Assembly (NCBI GenBank): GCA_022841375.1
Contig: JALHRQ010000018.1
Span: forward strand, 1 to 57,396
Source: Burkholderiales bacterium
Lineage (GTDB): Bacteria > Pseudomonadota > Gammaproteobacteria > Burkholderiales > SG8-41
Direction of reading: 5' to 3'
DNA: 57,396 bases
Positions 27,045-36,010 of the stretch are shown piece after piece. The notes beneath the pieces are model-generated. The model saw only the letters and a list, made by a program, of their open reading frames with translations. It searched no databases and was not told where the DNA came from. The first letter of the stretch is position 1. Each line of letters starts with the position of its first letter. A program made the position numbers and the translations under genes.

Positions 27045-28142
27045 TCAAAGTGCCAGCGGGCGTCCGTATCCGGTGAGCTCGAGATAACCACGGCCGATGG
27101 GACGTCCTCTGCTGGAAACCCGCACCGCACCTTCCCAGTAAACAGCCCCGGTCGTCTGGCGTGTGTCGTTCTCCTGATCGTCCATCAGCGGTTCAAGTTC
27201 AATCTCCAGCGCGCCGATCTGCACGCGAAAAGCCACCGGATACCGGGTTCCGGTTCGCGGCGACTGCCATGTGCGCAAAGCAGTAAAACGCACTGTATCT
27301 GCCGCGTAAGTACGGCTTGTTCCGGCGGCATCGCGCAGGGTTGCCGACGACCATAACGGCTGCCCGGTATCGCCTTGACGCATGCGGAAAGCCATCAATG
27401 CGCCACCATCGTCGAGGTTGATGCCGATCCAGTCCCAGCCTGCAGCGTTTGCAGGCAGATAGGAGGATGACCACTCATGGTCGAGCCAGGCTTTGCCACT
27501 GACGGTGCGCGGTTGACCGCTGTCGCGAAGGGTACCGCTGACCTGCAGATGCGGGATGCTGTAGTAATGGCTCGCAGCCTCCGCGGCGGCGCCTTTGCGA
27601 CTGTAACCATTGACGCCCTGCAGCAGCAACGGTTGCGATGCTGCAAATTTCATTTCCAGCGCAAGCTCGGAGGCGGTGATTTTCGCCGTGTAAGTGTTAC
27701 CGTGGCGGGTCAGATGCCATTCGTCCAGCCATACCCCGGTGTTGTCGGTGGCAGCACCGGCGAGATCAAACACCGCGCGCGCCGCCTTTTGGCTGTGTAT
27801 CAATCGGCCCTGCACTGGGTCGGCGATCGCAGCGTGGGCAATGATGATGTGTTCAGGGGTAAAAGCGCTCGGATTGCCCGGACGCAGTTGCGGTCTGGCG
27901 CGGAAAAACGTGATCTGGAATCCAATGTCGCGGGCGGCACGGTCCTGCAGCCAGCCGGTGAGGTACCACCACTCGATACGGAATGCCGGATGACTGCCAT
28001 GATCGCGCGGGAACTGCAATATACGGCGGGGATCGGCAATGCCGGAACGCTCTGGCGCTGCTTTGACCACCGGCGGGCCACTGATTCCACAACAGCCCGC
28101 GATCGCGGCGAGAAGCAGGCGCCGTCTTGACACGTAACGCAT
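27045..28142 (-). CDS. AttH/CrtC-like lipocalin domain lipoprotein
   Basis: 365 residues from ATG 28142 (a GTG one codon earlier is also possible). The N-terminus SRRRLLLAAIAGC combines a twin-arginine-like stretch with a lipobox. The body has the hydroxyneurosporene-synthase/AttH pattern: FPRDHGSHPAFRIEWWYLTGWL, EWHLTRHGNTY, GKAWLDHEWSS and GWDWIGINLDDGGALMAFRMR. The start overlaps the permease stop (TGATG), so it belongs to the ABC operon upstream. Such proteins are exported lipocalin-like carriers or enzymes; substrate unknown. Confidence 0.82.
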   Translation of the reverse strand: MRYVSRRRLLLAAIAGCCGISGPPVVKAAPERSGIADPRRILQFPRDHGSHPAFRIEWWYLTGWLQDRAARDIGFQITFFRARPQLRPGNPSAFTPEHIIIAHAAIADPVQGRLIHSQKAARAVFDLAGAATDNTGVWLDEWHLTRHGNTYTAKITASELALEMKFAASQPLLLQGVNGYSRKGAAAEAASHYYSIPHLQVSGTLRDSGQPRTVSGKAWLDHEWSSSYLPANAAGWDWIGINLDDGGALMAFRMRQGDTGQPLWSSATLRDAAGTSRTYAADTVRFTALRTWQSPRTGTRYPVAFRVQIGALEIELEPLMDDQENDTRQTTGAVYWEGAVRVSSRGRPIGRGYLELTGYGRPLAL

Positions 28143-30652
28143 CACCAGTCCTCGCGCACGGCAGCAATACTGTCAGCGCGCATCACGCTGCGCGCGCTGA
28201 ATACCGCTGTTGCCGCAGCGCAGATTGCAGTCACGACAAATAGCAGCAGCAGTTGCGGCCAGGGCATGTGCAATTCCATGCTCCAGTGAAACGACTGACG
28301 ATTGATGACATGGATCAGCACGATGCCGATGACGGTGCCGACCGCCAGTCCGCACAACGCGCCCACGCCCGCCGTCAGCGCGCCTTCGCCGGCGAGCATG
28401 GCTGAAATCTGGCCGCGGGTCATGCCGAGGTGGCGCAGCACGCCGAACTCGCGACGACGTGCCAACGCCTGTACGCTGAATGCGACGCTGACGCCGAACA
28501 GGCCAACAACCAGCGCGGCCAACTCAAGAGCCCAGGTAATGGCAAAGGTGCGGTCGAAAATACCCAGGGAAATTTTGCGGATGTCGGCGGCGCTGGCGAT
28601 TTCAATGGTGGCAGCGGAGGGCAAGGCCGCGCGCAGTGATCGCTCAGCCTCCGATGGTGTGGCGCCGGCGGTGAGGCGGATGGCGGCGTCGTTTGCCGAA
28701 TGGTCGTCGGTCAGTTTCCGGTACACCCGGCGATCAATGAGGACAGCGCCATTCTGGCGTGAATAATCGCGCCAGATGCCGGCCACTGTGAATGGATGCT
28801 CTGCGCCACCGAGCGGCAGCGCGATGACCTGTCCGGTTTCCCATTCGAACAAAGCTGCAGCGATTTCACTGATCCATGCCGCAGGGGGCGCTCCGGGGGC
28901 TATGGTGAGCGGCGCATTGACCAGCGGCAACGAGTTATGCACGTCTTCAACGGGCAGGTCCCGGGCAATCAGCGTCAACGGCGTCTGGTCGGCCTTGATG
29001 AGCAGGCTCTGAAAACGGGAAAATGAAATGGATGCGACGCCGGCGCTTTGTGCGATGCGCAGTTGTTCCGCTGCGGAGAGTGTCGCCGTTTCTCCCGAGA
29101 CAGCGGCCCGCACGTAGAGATCCGCAGGAAGCACCTGGTCCAGCCATTGCCCCAGTGACAGGCGGAATGACAGCACCATGATCAGCATGGCGACGACCAG
29201 GCTGAAACTCACCAGGATGGCAGCGACACTGATGGCGACGTGGCGCGGTGTGGCTTTCAACTGTGCCAGGCCCAGCGCCAATGCGGTAGATGAGGGCAAC
29301 GGAGCGGGTGACAGCATAAGTCCTGTCAGAGCGGGCATCAACAACACCGCGCCGATCAGCAGCAATGCCACCGCACCATAGCCGGCGATGGGCAGACCTC
29401 CCATTGGTGGCAACAAGGCCAGTACGGCACCGGCGATCATCGCCGCCAGTCCCGCGCCAATCCACAGCGGGCGATGCAGCGCGTCGTTGTCGTCACGCGC
29501 GTGTAATTCGCTGGCCGGTTGCCGTCGCGCGGCATCCCATGCCGGCAGCGCAGCGCCGATAATGGCGAAAGTCATGCCCAGTCCGAGAAAGGCGAGCAGT
29601 GTCAGTGGCTCCACGGTCAATTCGGCATGGAGGTTGCGAAAGTAATCGGCGCCGAGATCGGCACCGGCAAAAGTCATGGCCTGCCCCGCCAGCAGGTAAC
29701 CGCCGGCCAGTCCGATGAGACTGCCGATGCCGCCCAGCAGTGCGCCTTCGACGATCAGCCAGCCCAGCACGGCGCTTCGGGTCACGCCGAGAGCACGCAA
29801 TAAAGCGATATGCGTGCGACGTCGCAATAAAGCAAGTACCTGGGATGAAAACACCATGAACGTGCCCGTGAACAGCGCGATCAACGCCAGCATGTCCAGA
29901 TTCAGACGGTAGGCGCGGGTGATGGCAAGGCCGCGCTCGCTATCGGTCTGCGGGGTGACGGCGTGTACCCCGGGTGGCAGCAGCGCCTGCAGGTTCTGCC
30001 GGAATGCATGCGGATCCGTTCCTTTGGCCAAGCGCAGATCGATGCGACTGAGCATGCCCGTGCGCTCGAACCGCCATTGAACGGCGGCGATGTCCATCAG
30101 CCCGAGGCGTTGACGGTAGCTGCTGTCGGGCAGGATTTCGACGACTCGCAACGGGAGTGGTTGCGTGCCCACTTTGAATGTAACCATGTCATTGATGCCG
30201 GCATTGAGTTCCCGAGCTGCGCTGGCGGTGAGCCGGATGGCGTCGGCATCAAACAATGCATTACGCGCACCATTATCTGTTGCTGCAAGTTGCGGCTGGA
30301 TGGCATAAGCCTGCAGTGCGTCGATGCCGATGATTTTGAGAGTTTCGCGTCGACCGTGCAGCGAGGCTTCCAGTTCAACTACCGGACTCGCTGTTGCCAC
30401 GCCCGGCATTTTTGCGATCAAGGGATAGAGCTGTTCCTTAAATCCGGCGCGGCCGCCACGAACGACAAGATCGGCTTCGCCGGCAAGCTGCCGCGCAGCG
30501 CGTTCAAACTCGCTGGCAGCGCTGGCATTGATCAGGTGAACCGCGAGACCCAGCGCCACACCAATGGCGATAGCAGCCACGGCCAGCAACGAGCGGCCGG
30601 GCGCGGCAAACAGCGGACCGCTGATCAGCGCGCGCCAAACCGCGGTGTTCAT
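28142..30652 (-). CDS. ABC transporter permease, FtsX/MacB-like (AttG-type)
   Basis: 836 residues. One helix near residues 20-40, a periplasmic domain, then two FtsX-type four-helix blocks (about 255-440 and 715-825) with LLRRRTHIALLRALGVTRSAVLGWL and ALARRREFGVLRHLGMTRGQISAML as cytosolic coupling helices. This is the duplicated-permease arrangement used for lipoprotein or lipid handling (LolCE, AttFG). Its start overlaps the ATPase stop (ATGA at 30649-30652), and the lipocalin-like gene follows. Confidence 0.88.
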   Translation of the reverse strand: MNTAVWRALISGPLFAAPGRSLLAVAAIAIGVALGLAVHLINASAASEFERAARQLAGEADLVVRGGRAGFKEQLYPLIAKMPGVATASPVVELEASLHGRRETLKIIGIDALQAYAIQPQLAATDNGARNALFDADAIRLTASAARELNAGINDMVTFKVGTQPLPLRVVEILPDSSYRQRLGLMDIAAVQWRFERTGMLSRIDLRLAKGTDPHAFRQNLQALLPPGVHAVTPQTDSERGLAITRAYRLNLDMLALIALFTGTFMVFSSQVLALLRRRTHIALLRALGVTRSAVLGWLIVEGALLGGIGSLIGLAGGYLLAGQAMTFAGADLGADYFRNLHAELTVEPLTLLAFLGLGMTFAIIGAALPAWDAARRQPASELHARDDNDALHRPLWIGAGLAAMIAGAVLALLPPMGGLPIAGYGAVALLLIGAVLLMPALTGLMLSPAPLPSSTALALGLAQLKATPRHVAISVAAILVSFSLVVAMLIMVLSFRLSLGQWLDQVLPADLYVRAAVSGETATLSAAEQLRIAQSAGVASISFSRFQSLLIKADQTPLTLIARDLPVEDVHNSLPLVNAPLTIAPGAPPAAWISEIAAALFEWETGQVIALPLGGAEHPFTVAGIWRDYSRQNGAVLIDRRVYRKLTDDHSANDAAIRLTAGATPSEAERSLRAALPSAATIEIASAADIRKISLGIFDRTFAITWALELAALVVGLFGVSVAFSVQALARRREFGVLRHLGMTRGQISAMLAGEGALTAGVGALCGLAVGTVIGIVLIHVINRQSFHWSMELHMPWPQLLLLFVVTAICAAATAVFSARSVMRADSIAAVREDW

Positions 30653-31314
30653 GCCGCGTGCAGTGTGCCGCGATGCAGCCGGTAGATCCGATCAGCCGTT
30701 GCGGCAGCGTCGCTGGAGTGGGTGACCAGAATACCGATGCTGCGCTGCGCTTTCACGCGATCACGCAACAACTGCAAAACAACATCGGCACTTTCGGTAT
30801 CGAGGTTCCCAGTAGGTTCATCCGCCAATACCAGTTTAGGTTCGTGGGCGAGGGCGCGCGCCACCGCAACACGCTGGGATTCGCCGCCTGACAATGTGCC
30901 GGGGAAACGGTGAATGAGTTCAGACAGTCCCACCGCGGACAGCGCCGCTTGAGCCTTGTGCTGCGCTTCACGATGGGTGATACCGTTCAATTTGAGTGTC
31001 AACGCTGCATTGTCGAGGACTGTCAGGTAGGGCAGCAGCAGAAAAGCCTGAAATACGAAACCGATGTCGCGGCGGCGTATGCGAGTGCGGGTATTGTCGT
31101 CGAGCGCGGTAATTTCGCGATTCTGCAACCGGACGCTGCCGGAGTCGGGCAGATCCAGACCGGCAATAAGGTTCAACAGGGTTGATTTGCCGCAGCCGGA
31201 ATCGCCAACGATGGCGATGAAATCGCCGGGGACCAGTTCAAGACTGACGTCCTGCAGGATGGCGCGTTGGGCTGGACCGGAATAGGTTTTATGAAGATGG
31301 GACAGACTCAGCAT
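30649..31314 (-). CDS. ABC transporter ATP-binding protein, LolD/MacB type
   Basis: 221 residues from ATG 31314. Walker A GDSGCGKSTLLNLIAG, signature LSGGESQRVAVARALAHEP, Walker B LVLADEPTGNLDTESAD, switch His in VTHSSDAAA. The LDTES/GNLD pattern is typical of the MacB/LolD subfamily that powers FtsX-like permeases. First gene of the three-gene operon. Confidence 0.92.
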   Translation of the reverse strand: MLSLSHLHKTYSGPAQRAILQDVSLELVPGDFIAIVGDSGCGKSTLLNLIAGLDLPDSGSVRLQNREITALDDNTRTRIRRRDIGFVFQAFLLLPYLTVLDNAALTLKLNGITHREAQHKAQAALSAVGLSELIHRFPGTLSGGESQRVAVARALAHEPKLVLADEPTGNLDTESADVVLQLLRDRVKAQRSIGILVTHSSDAAATADRIYRLHRGTLHAA

Positions 31315-31492
31315 GGCAAGCCCATTATGAAGCACGACGCAGCTGGCATAGCAGGCAAAGGCCGTCACGGATGGCTTGTCGTGGACGTGATGTCTGCAAC
31401 TGGATGAAACCAAAGGCCCTGCAGGGACTCTTAGAAGTCAGTGGTATCATTATCGGCGTTCTACTCAGTTCCGAATTAATGGAGAAAACTAA

Positions 31493-32473
31493 ATGAAATC
31501 AATAACTTATAATTTTTCGAGGATAGGATTCGGTTTTATTGCGGCGACCCTGGCTCTGCCGCTCGCTGCCCAGGGTTACCCCACCAAACCGATCCGTATG
31601 ATCATCCCGTTTTCAGCCGGCGGCGCCGCCGATGTGCCGGGCCGTATCGTGACGAATAAGCTCAGCGAAGCCATCAAACAGCAGGTACTGGTGGACAACC
31701 GGCCCGGTGCCGGATCGACGATCGGTGCCGATACTGCATCCAAAGCAGCACCCGATGGTTATACCGTTTTCATGATCAGCAATACGCATTTTGTCAGCGC
31801 TGCCCTGCACAAAAAACTTCCCTACGACTCGCTTAACGATTTCACTCCGGTGACGCAGATCACCAGTGCGCCCAATGTGATGGTGGTACATCCGTCATTA
31901 CCGGCAAAAACCGTGAAAGAACTGATTGCTCTCGCCAAAGCGAGACCGGGTCAGATCGATTATGCGTCGTCGGGCAATGGCAGCACGCAACATCTGACCG
32001 GGGCATTGTTTGCCAGCATGGCCGGCATCAATATCACGCACATTCCTTACCGTGGCAGCGGTCCGGTGACGGCCGATTTGCTGGGCGGTCAGGTACAGCT
32101 GGCATTTCCTGGCATCGCCGGCATGCTGCCGCACATCAAAACCGGCAAGCTGCGTGCGTTGGGTGTGACCGGCGGCAAACGTTCCCCCGAATTGCCCAAT
32201 GTGCCGACTATCGCCGAAGCCGGCGTCAAGGGTTACGAAATGGTGGCCTGGTTTGGCGTATCGGGTCCGAAAGGGCTGCCGCGCGACATTCAAATGAAGC
32301 TGCACGGCGAACTGCTGAAAGTGCTGAAGACGCCTGAAATGGGCAAGAGCCTGCAGGCGGTCGGCCAGGAAGCAGCGTGGCAGGATACGCCGGAGAAATT
32401 CTTTGACTTCCTGAAAGTTGAATCCGACAAATGGGCCAAGGTGGTCAAGGCCAGTGGTGCCGAGATCAACTAA
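31493..32473 (+). CDS. Bug-family tripartite tricarboxylate transporter substrate-binding protein
   Basis: 326 residues with a signal peptide (MKSITYNFSRIGFGFIAATLALPLAAQG). The mature start YPTKPIRMIIPFSAGGAADVPGR and the ligand-loop region YASSGNGSTQHLTGALFASMAGI define the TctC/Bug family of periplasmic binding proteins for carboxylates. No TctA/TctB membrane genes are adjacent, which is usual for this expanded family in Burkholderiales. The first codons are AT-rich and carry part of the dispersed motif (31496-31512). Ligand unknown. Confidence 0.92.
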   Translation: MKSITYNFSRIGFGFIAATLALPLAAQGYPTKPIRMIIPFSAGGAADVPGRIVTNKLSEAIKQQVLVDNRPGAGSTIGADTASKAAPDGYTVFMISNTHFVSAALHKKLPYDSLNDFTPVTQITSAPNVMVVHPSLPAKTVKELIALAKARPGQIDYASSGNGSTQHLTGALFASMAGINITHIPYRGSGPVTADLLGGQVQLAFPGIAGMLPHIKTGKLRALGVTGGKRSPELPNVPTIAEAGVKGYEMVAWFGVSGPKGLPRDIQMKLHGELLKVLKTPEMGKSLQAVGQEAAWQDTPEKFFDFLKVESDKWAKVVKASGAEIN

Positions 32474-32490
32474 TCTCAGGTGATGCCATG

Positions 32491-32518
32491 AAAACGCCGC
32501 CCTCGGGCGGCGTTTTTT
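32491..32518. terminator. Bidirectional rho-independent terminator
   Basis: AAAACGCCGCCC stem with a two-base loop and matching GGGCGGCGTTTT, flanked by A run and T run, between convergent Bug-family and dioxygenase genes. Confidence 0.9.
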
Positions 32519-32551
32519 ATGTTGGCCCTGGGTTAATTCAGAGCCGCTGAT

Positions 32552-33433
32552 TCAGGCCGCGGTGCGCTGCGGCCACATGCCCGCGAGTCCATCGGCATCC
32601 GTGGCCGTGATGGTCGTACGCATCATGTTGCGCGGCTGATCTTCAGGCCAGGGGCGACCGCGGTGCATGGTGGCGCGGTTATCCCACATCACCACATCAC
32701 CCGCCTGCCAGCGATGCTGGTAGATGCATTCCGGTCGCGTTGCCAGTGCGGTCAGTTCATCGATGAGCTGGAGTGCCTCATTCTCAGCCATGCCGTCGAT
32801 GCCGCAGGTGTGCGAGGCGATGTAGAGGGCATCGCAGCCATTCACCGGGTTACGCCAGCGCATGCGCCAAGCCACCGGCGGCATGGTGGAGCGCTCACGT
32901 TCTGAAGCGAGGTGCGGCGCGATTTTGCCGCGCGAGTGGGCGTAGTCATGCCAAGCATAGGCGTTGTCGAGCCTGGTGCGCAGGCCGGACTCCAGGTTTT
33001 GCCAGGCCCGGCGCATGGATACGAATTCGGTTTCCCCGCCAGTGGTGGCGACGATACGCGCTGACAACACGGAGGCCAGGGCCGGTGGAATTTTGAAACA
33101 ACTGTCGGTGTGCCACAGCTGGTTGGCGCGGGCGCGCAGGGCTTCCTTGTGATCCGGCGGCACCAGAGTTCCGTCGGGCTCGATATTGGTGAGTATGCTG
33201 AACGATGTGCCTTCACCGCGCGAGGCGGCCTTGGCGATTTCCAGCGGGCCGAAGCGGCGAGAAAAAGCGACCTGCAGTTCGTCGGTAATCGGCTGCCTGC
33301 GGAACACCAGCACCGAATGTTCTTCGAACGCCGCTCGAACAGCGGCGTAGATCGCATCATCGGCAGCGACTTCTGACATGCCCGCGCCGCGTATTTCTGC
33401 GGCGAATCCGGGTCCCACCGGCATCACTTCCAT
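32552..33433 (-). CDS. TauD/TfdA-family 2-oxoglutarate dioxygenase
   Basis: 293 residues. The iron ligands are visible as His-X-Asp in LWHTDSCFK and the distal His in NRATMHRGRPWPEDQPR, whose final Arg would bind 2-oxoglutarate. VPGFAAEIRG at the N-terminus is typical of the TfdA branch. Family members hydroxylate and thereby cleave substrates such as taurine or phenoxyacetates; the substrate here is unknown. Single gene. Confidence 0.88.
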   Translation of the reverse strand: MEVMPVGPGFAAEIRGAGMSEVAADDAIYAAVRAAFEEHSVLVFRRQPITDELQVAFSRRFGPLEIAKAASRGEGTSFSILTNIEPDGTLVPPDHKEALRARANQLWHTDSCFKIPPALASVLSARIVATTGGETEFVSMRRAWQNLESGLRTRLDNAYAWHDYAHSRGKIAPHLASERERSTMPPVAWRMRWRNPVNGCDALYIASHTCGIDGMAENEALQLIDELTALATRPECIYQHRWQAGDVVMWDNRATMHRGRPWPEDQPRNMMRTTITATDADGLAGMWPQRTAA

Positions 33434-33465
33434 TGATCAGCTCCTCCGCTGGCGCTTGCTGCGTT

Positions 33466-33909
33466 TTATTGAACGGATTCTACGCTTTGCAATGCGGGAA
33501 AATCCGCAGGAGTCACGATATGGAACGGCAAGCGATAACGGGATTTGGCGAGCTTGAGCAATGCCCGATCCTTGGTGATCAGACACCAGGCCTGCGCCCC
33601 CGCGGCAAGTAGAAGAAACTTCTGGTCGTCGGGATCCCGGCACGCCGGCAACCCGGCGGGCGGCGTCGTGCTGACATTGCGTGCAATGCTGCGAAACTGC
33701 CGGATGCAGGCGGCTTGCGCGTCTGCATTGAGAGTCCATTTCTGCAATGGGTAGTTGAGCACGCGTACCAGTTCGGCATCGCATTCGGCGTCAATGATGA
33801 TTTCGGCTTTGCCGGCATCAACGAGAGCCTGCAACGGCGCCAGCCCGGCATCGTTGAACACCAGCCAGTCGAGCCAGACATTGGTATCCAGCACAACCCG
33901 CAGCGGCAT
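33466..33909 (-). CDS. PIN-domain protein (COG1569-type putative toxin)
   Basis: 147 residues. The PIN RNase acids appear in VVLDTNVWLDWL, in DAECDAELVRVL and in DPDDQKFLLLA, with a further acidic site in LITKDRALLKL. The family is labelled as putative toxin of toxin-antitoxin pairs, but no antitoxin-like gene is adjacent: upstream by 4 bases is a thioesterase in the same orientation. It may be a solitary RNase rather than part of a toxin pair. Confidence 0.82.
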   Translation of the reverse strand: MPLRVVLDTNVWLDWLVFNDAGLAPLQALVDAGKAEIIIDAECDAELVRVLNYPLQKWTLNADAQAACIRQFRSIARNVSTTPPAGLPACRDPDDQKFLLLAAGAQAWCLITKDRALLKLAKSRYRLPFHIVTPADFPALQSVESVQ

Positions 33910-33913
33910 GGTT

Positions 33914-34381
33914 TCAGCCGGCTTTGGCCGCGGGATGGGCGTGCTGTTTCAGCGACTTCCAGGTTGATGTCGCGTAAGCGATCATTTCGCCGTGTTCATC
34001 GACCAGTTCCGAACGCAGGAAGGAGATGCTGCCGCCGTGACGGATGAAACGCGCGGTGCAGGTGAGGCGCCCGGAGCGGGCAGCTTTGAGGTACTGCACT
34101 TTCATTTCGATGGTGGTGCCGGGGCCGCTGCTCTGGCGCAGCAGATGGCCCATCGAAATGTCGAGCACAAATGCCGAGATGCCGCCATGCAGGCCGCCCT
34201 GCGGATTGAACATGAAATCTTTGAGGTCGAAAGTGATGATGCATTCTTCGTTCGTGTATGCCAGTTCCAGACCAAACAGACGGGCCAGAAAAAACTTGCC
34301 GAAATCCTGCTCGTAGGTGGCCAGTGCGTTTTCGAATGCGGCTCTGGCCGCGGTTTCGTCGATGTGCGTTTTGCGGGTCAT
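33914..34381 (-). CDS. PaaI-family hotdog thioesterase
   Basis: 155 residues from ATG 34381. A hotdog fold is indicated by NPQGGLHGGISAFVLDISMGHLLRQ, in which HGG and the following Asp/Glu region form the active site, then TIEMKVQYLKAARSG and ATSTWKSL. It would hydrolyse an acyl-CoA thioester in the cytosol; substrate unknown. Probably cotranscribed with the PIN gene 4 bases downstream. Confidence 0.85.
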   Translation of the reverse strand: MTRKTHIDETAARAAFENALATYEQDFGKFFLARLFGLELAYTNEECIITFDLKDFMFNPQGGLHGGISAFVLDISMGHLLRQSSGPGTTIEMKVQYLKAARSGRLTCTARFIRHGGSISFLRSELVDEHGEMIAYATSTWKSLKQHAHPAAKAG

Positions 34382-34507
34382 GATGGTCTGCAAAAGGCGC
34401 AATCCTAACACCGGCCCTGTTGCGGCGCGATGCCGGGCTTCGCCGCGAAACTTTGCGCTAAACTGCCGGCACTGGAGTGTGTCTTTACCGATGCCTGAGG
34501 AGGCCAG

Positions 34508-35503
34508 ATGCAGATGTTGAAAATGATGCGGGCTGGAGGATTATTTTTAGTGCTGCTGTTTACTTCGAGTGTCTTTGCACAGCCAAGTGCATGGAAACCT
34601 GAACGCAATGTCGAAATTATTGTTGGAACAGCTCCCGGTGCCGCGCCGGACAAAACCGCGCGCCTGATCCAGCGACTGTGGCAGTCGCAGCGCATTTACG
34701 AAGGTCCGCTGACCATCATGAACAAGCCCGGTGGCGGCAATGTCATTGCCTGGACCTATCTCAATCAGCATGCCGGCAACGGACATTACCAGATGATCGG
34801 CAACCTCAACGTTTTGATCAGCCGTTCGCTCGGGCTGAGTCCGTATGCGCATGGTGACTTCACCTGGATCGCAACTTTGTTCGATGAATATTTCGCTTTG
34901 TCGGTGCGCGCAGATTCTCCGATGAATACCGGGCGTGACTTGATCGCGCGCTTGCAGAAGGATCCGGCATCTGCAGTAATCGGTGTTTCCACCTCGATCG
35001 GCGGCGCCAATCATCTGTCTGCAGCGCTGATGTTGCAGCGGGCCGGCATTGACCCGCGCCGCGTGCGGTTTGTGGCTTTCAAGGGCAGCGGTGAATCGGT
35101 GACCGCACTGCTGGGCGGGCATGTCGAAGCCATTTCGACGGCGGTATCCACTACGGTGCCGTATATCCGCAATGGACAGATGCGGACCATTGCCGTGTCA
35201 TCACCTAAACGTCTGGGCGGGGCGCTGGCGACCGTGCCAACGTGGGGCGAGCTGGGCATCCGCGGCACAATGACCAATTTCCGCGCGGTGATGGCGCCCA
35301 GGGGAACCGATGCCGGTGCGGTAAAGTTCTGGGAAAACCGTTACGCGCAACTTGCGGCGCAGGACGAGTGGAAAAAGGATCTAGAGGAAAATCTGTGGGC
35401 GTGGAATTATCTTGACGCCGCAAAAACGGTTGTCGAAGTGGCTGAATATGCGAGCGATGTTGAAAGCCTGGTCAGCACCTTGGGACTGCGCAAGGCCCAG
35501 TAA
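34508..35503 (+). CDS. Bug/TctC-like periplasmic substrate-binding protein
   Basis: 331 residues with a signal peptide ending near VFAQPS. VEIIVGTAPGAAPDKTARLIQRLWQ, IMNKPGGGNVIAWTYLNQ and GVSTSIGGANHLSAALML match the Bug family, though the sequence departs clearly from the copy at 31493. Stand-alone gene ending in a 35-bp convergent gap with the AT-rich motif. Ligand unknown. Confidence 0.88.
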   Translation: MQMLKMMRAGGLFLVLLFTSSVFAQPSAWKPERNVEIIVGTAPGAAPDKTARLIQRLWQSQRIYEGPLTIMNKPGGGNVIAWTYLNQHAGNGHYQMIGNLNVLISRSLGLSPYAHGDFTWIATLFDEYFALSVRADSPMNTGRDLIARLQKDPASAVIGVSTSIGGANHLSAALMLQRAGIDPRRVRFVAFKGSGESVTALLGGHVEAISTAVSTTVPYIRNGQMRTIAVSSPKRLGGALATVPTWGELGIRGTMTNFRAVMAPRGTDAGAVKFWENRYAQLAAQDEWKKDLEENLWAWNYLDAAKTVVEVAEYASDVESLVSTLGLRKAQ

Positions 35504-35512
35504 CCGGATTAT

Positions 35513-35532
35513 TGTAAGTAATTGTCTTAAAT
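35513..35532 (-). repeat. AT-rich dispersed motif, copy E (diverged)
   Basis: 14 of 20 matches to copy D. In the 35-bp gap between convergent Bug-family and YaiI-like genes. Confidence 0.35.
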
Positions 35533-35538
35533 AACTAT

Positions 35539-36000
35539 TTACGTTGATCCGGAACTGGAATGCCGCGCCATCCAGCGTTCCAGCTGGGCGGCAAAAGTTT
35601 GACGGTCATTGCTGGTCAAGGCCGGCGGCCCGCCGGTCTCGACGCCGCTGCTGCGCAGTGTGTCCATGAAATTGCGCATGTCGAGCAGGCCCTGCACATT
35701 GTCTTTGGTGTACAGCTCGCCGCGCGGATTCAGCGCGCTGGCGCCTTTGCCGACAACGGCGGCAGCCAGCGGGATATCGGCAGTGATGACCAGATCACCG
35801 GCGGCGGCCATCTCAACGATATGGTTGTCAGCGACATCAAAGCCGCGGGGTACCTGCACCATGCTGATCCACGGCGAGCGCGGTACCTGCAACGCTCGAT
35901 TGGCAACCAGCGTAAGCTGGAGCGAAGCCCGCTGTGCAGCCCGATAGAGTATGTCCTTGATGACGCCGGGGCAGGCATCGGCATCAACCCAGATCGTCAT
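35539..36000 (-). CDS. YaiI/YqxD family (DUF188) protein
   Basis: 153 residues. [22 protein letters not shown] and [32 protein letters not shown] are the family hallmarks, with a PIN-like arrangement of conserved acids ([20 protein letters not shown]). A nuclease role has been suggested for the family but its function is not established. It follows the rhodanese gene by 10 bases on the same strand. Confidence 0.9.
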   Translation of the reverse strand: MTIWVDADACPGVIKDILYRAAQRASLQLTLVANRALQVPRSPWISMVQVPRGFDVADNHIVEMAAAGDLVITADIPLAAAVVGKGASALNPRGELYTKDNVQGLLDMRNFMDTLRSSGVETGGPPALTSNDRQTFAAQLERWMARHSSSGST

Positions 36001-36010
36001 CTGCGACGAG

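Noticed and set aside
33466-33909. Toxin-antitoxin system
   Set aside because: Only a PIN-domain protein is present; neither neighbour looks like an antitoxin.
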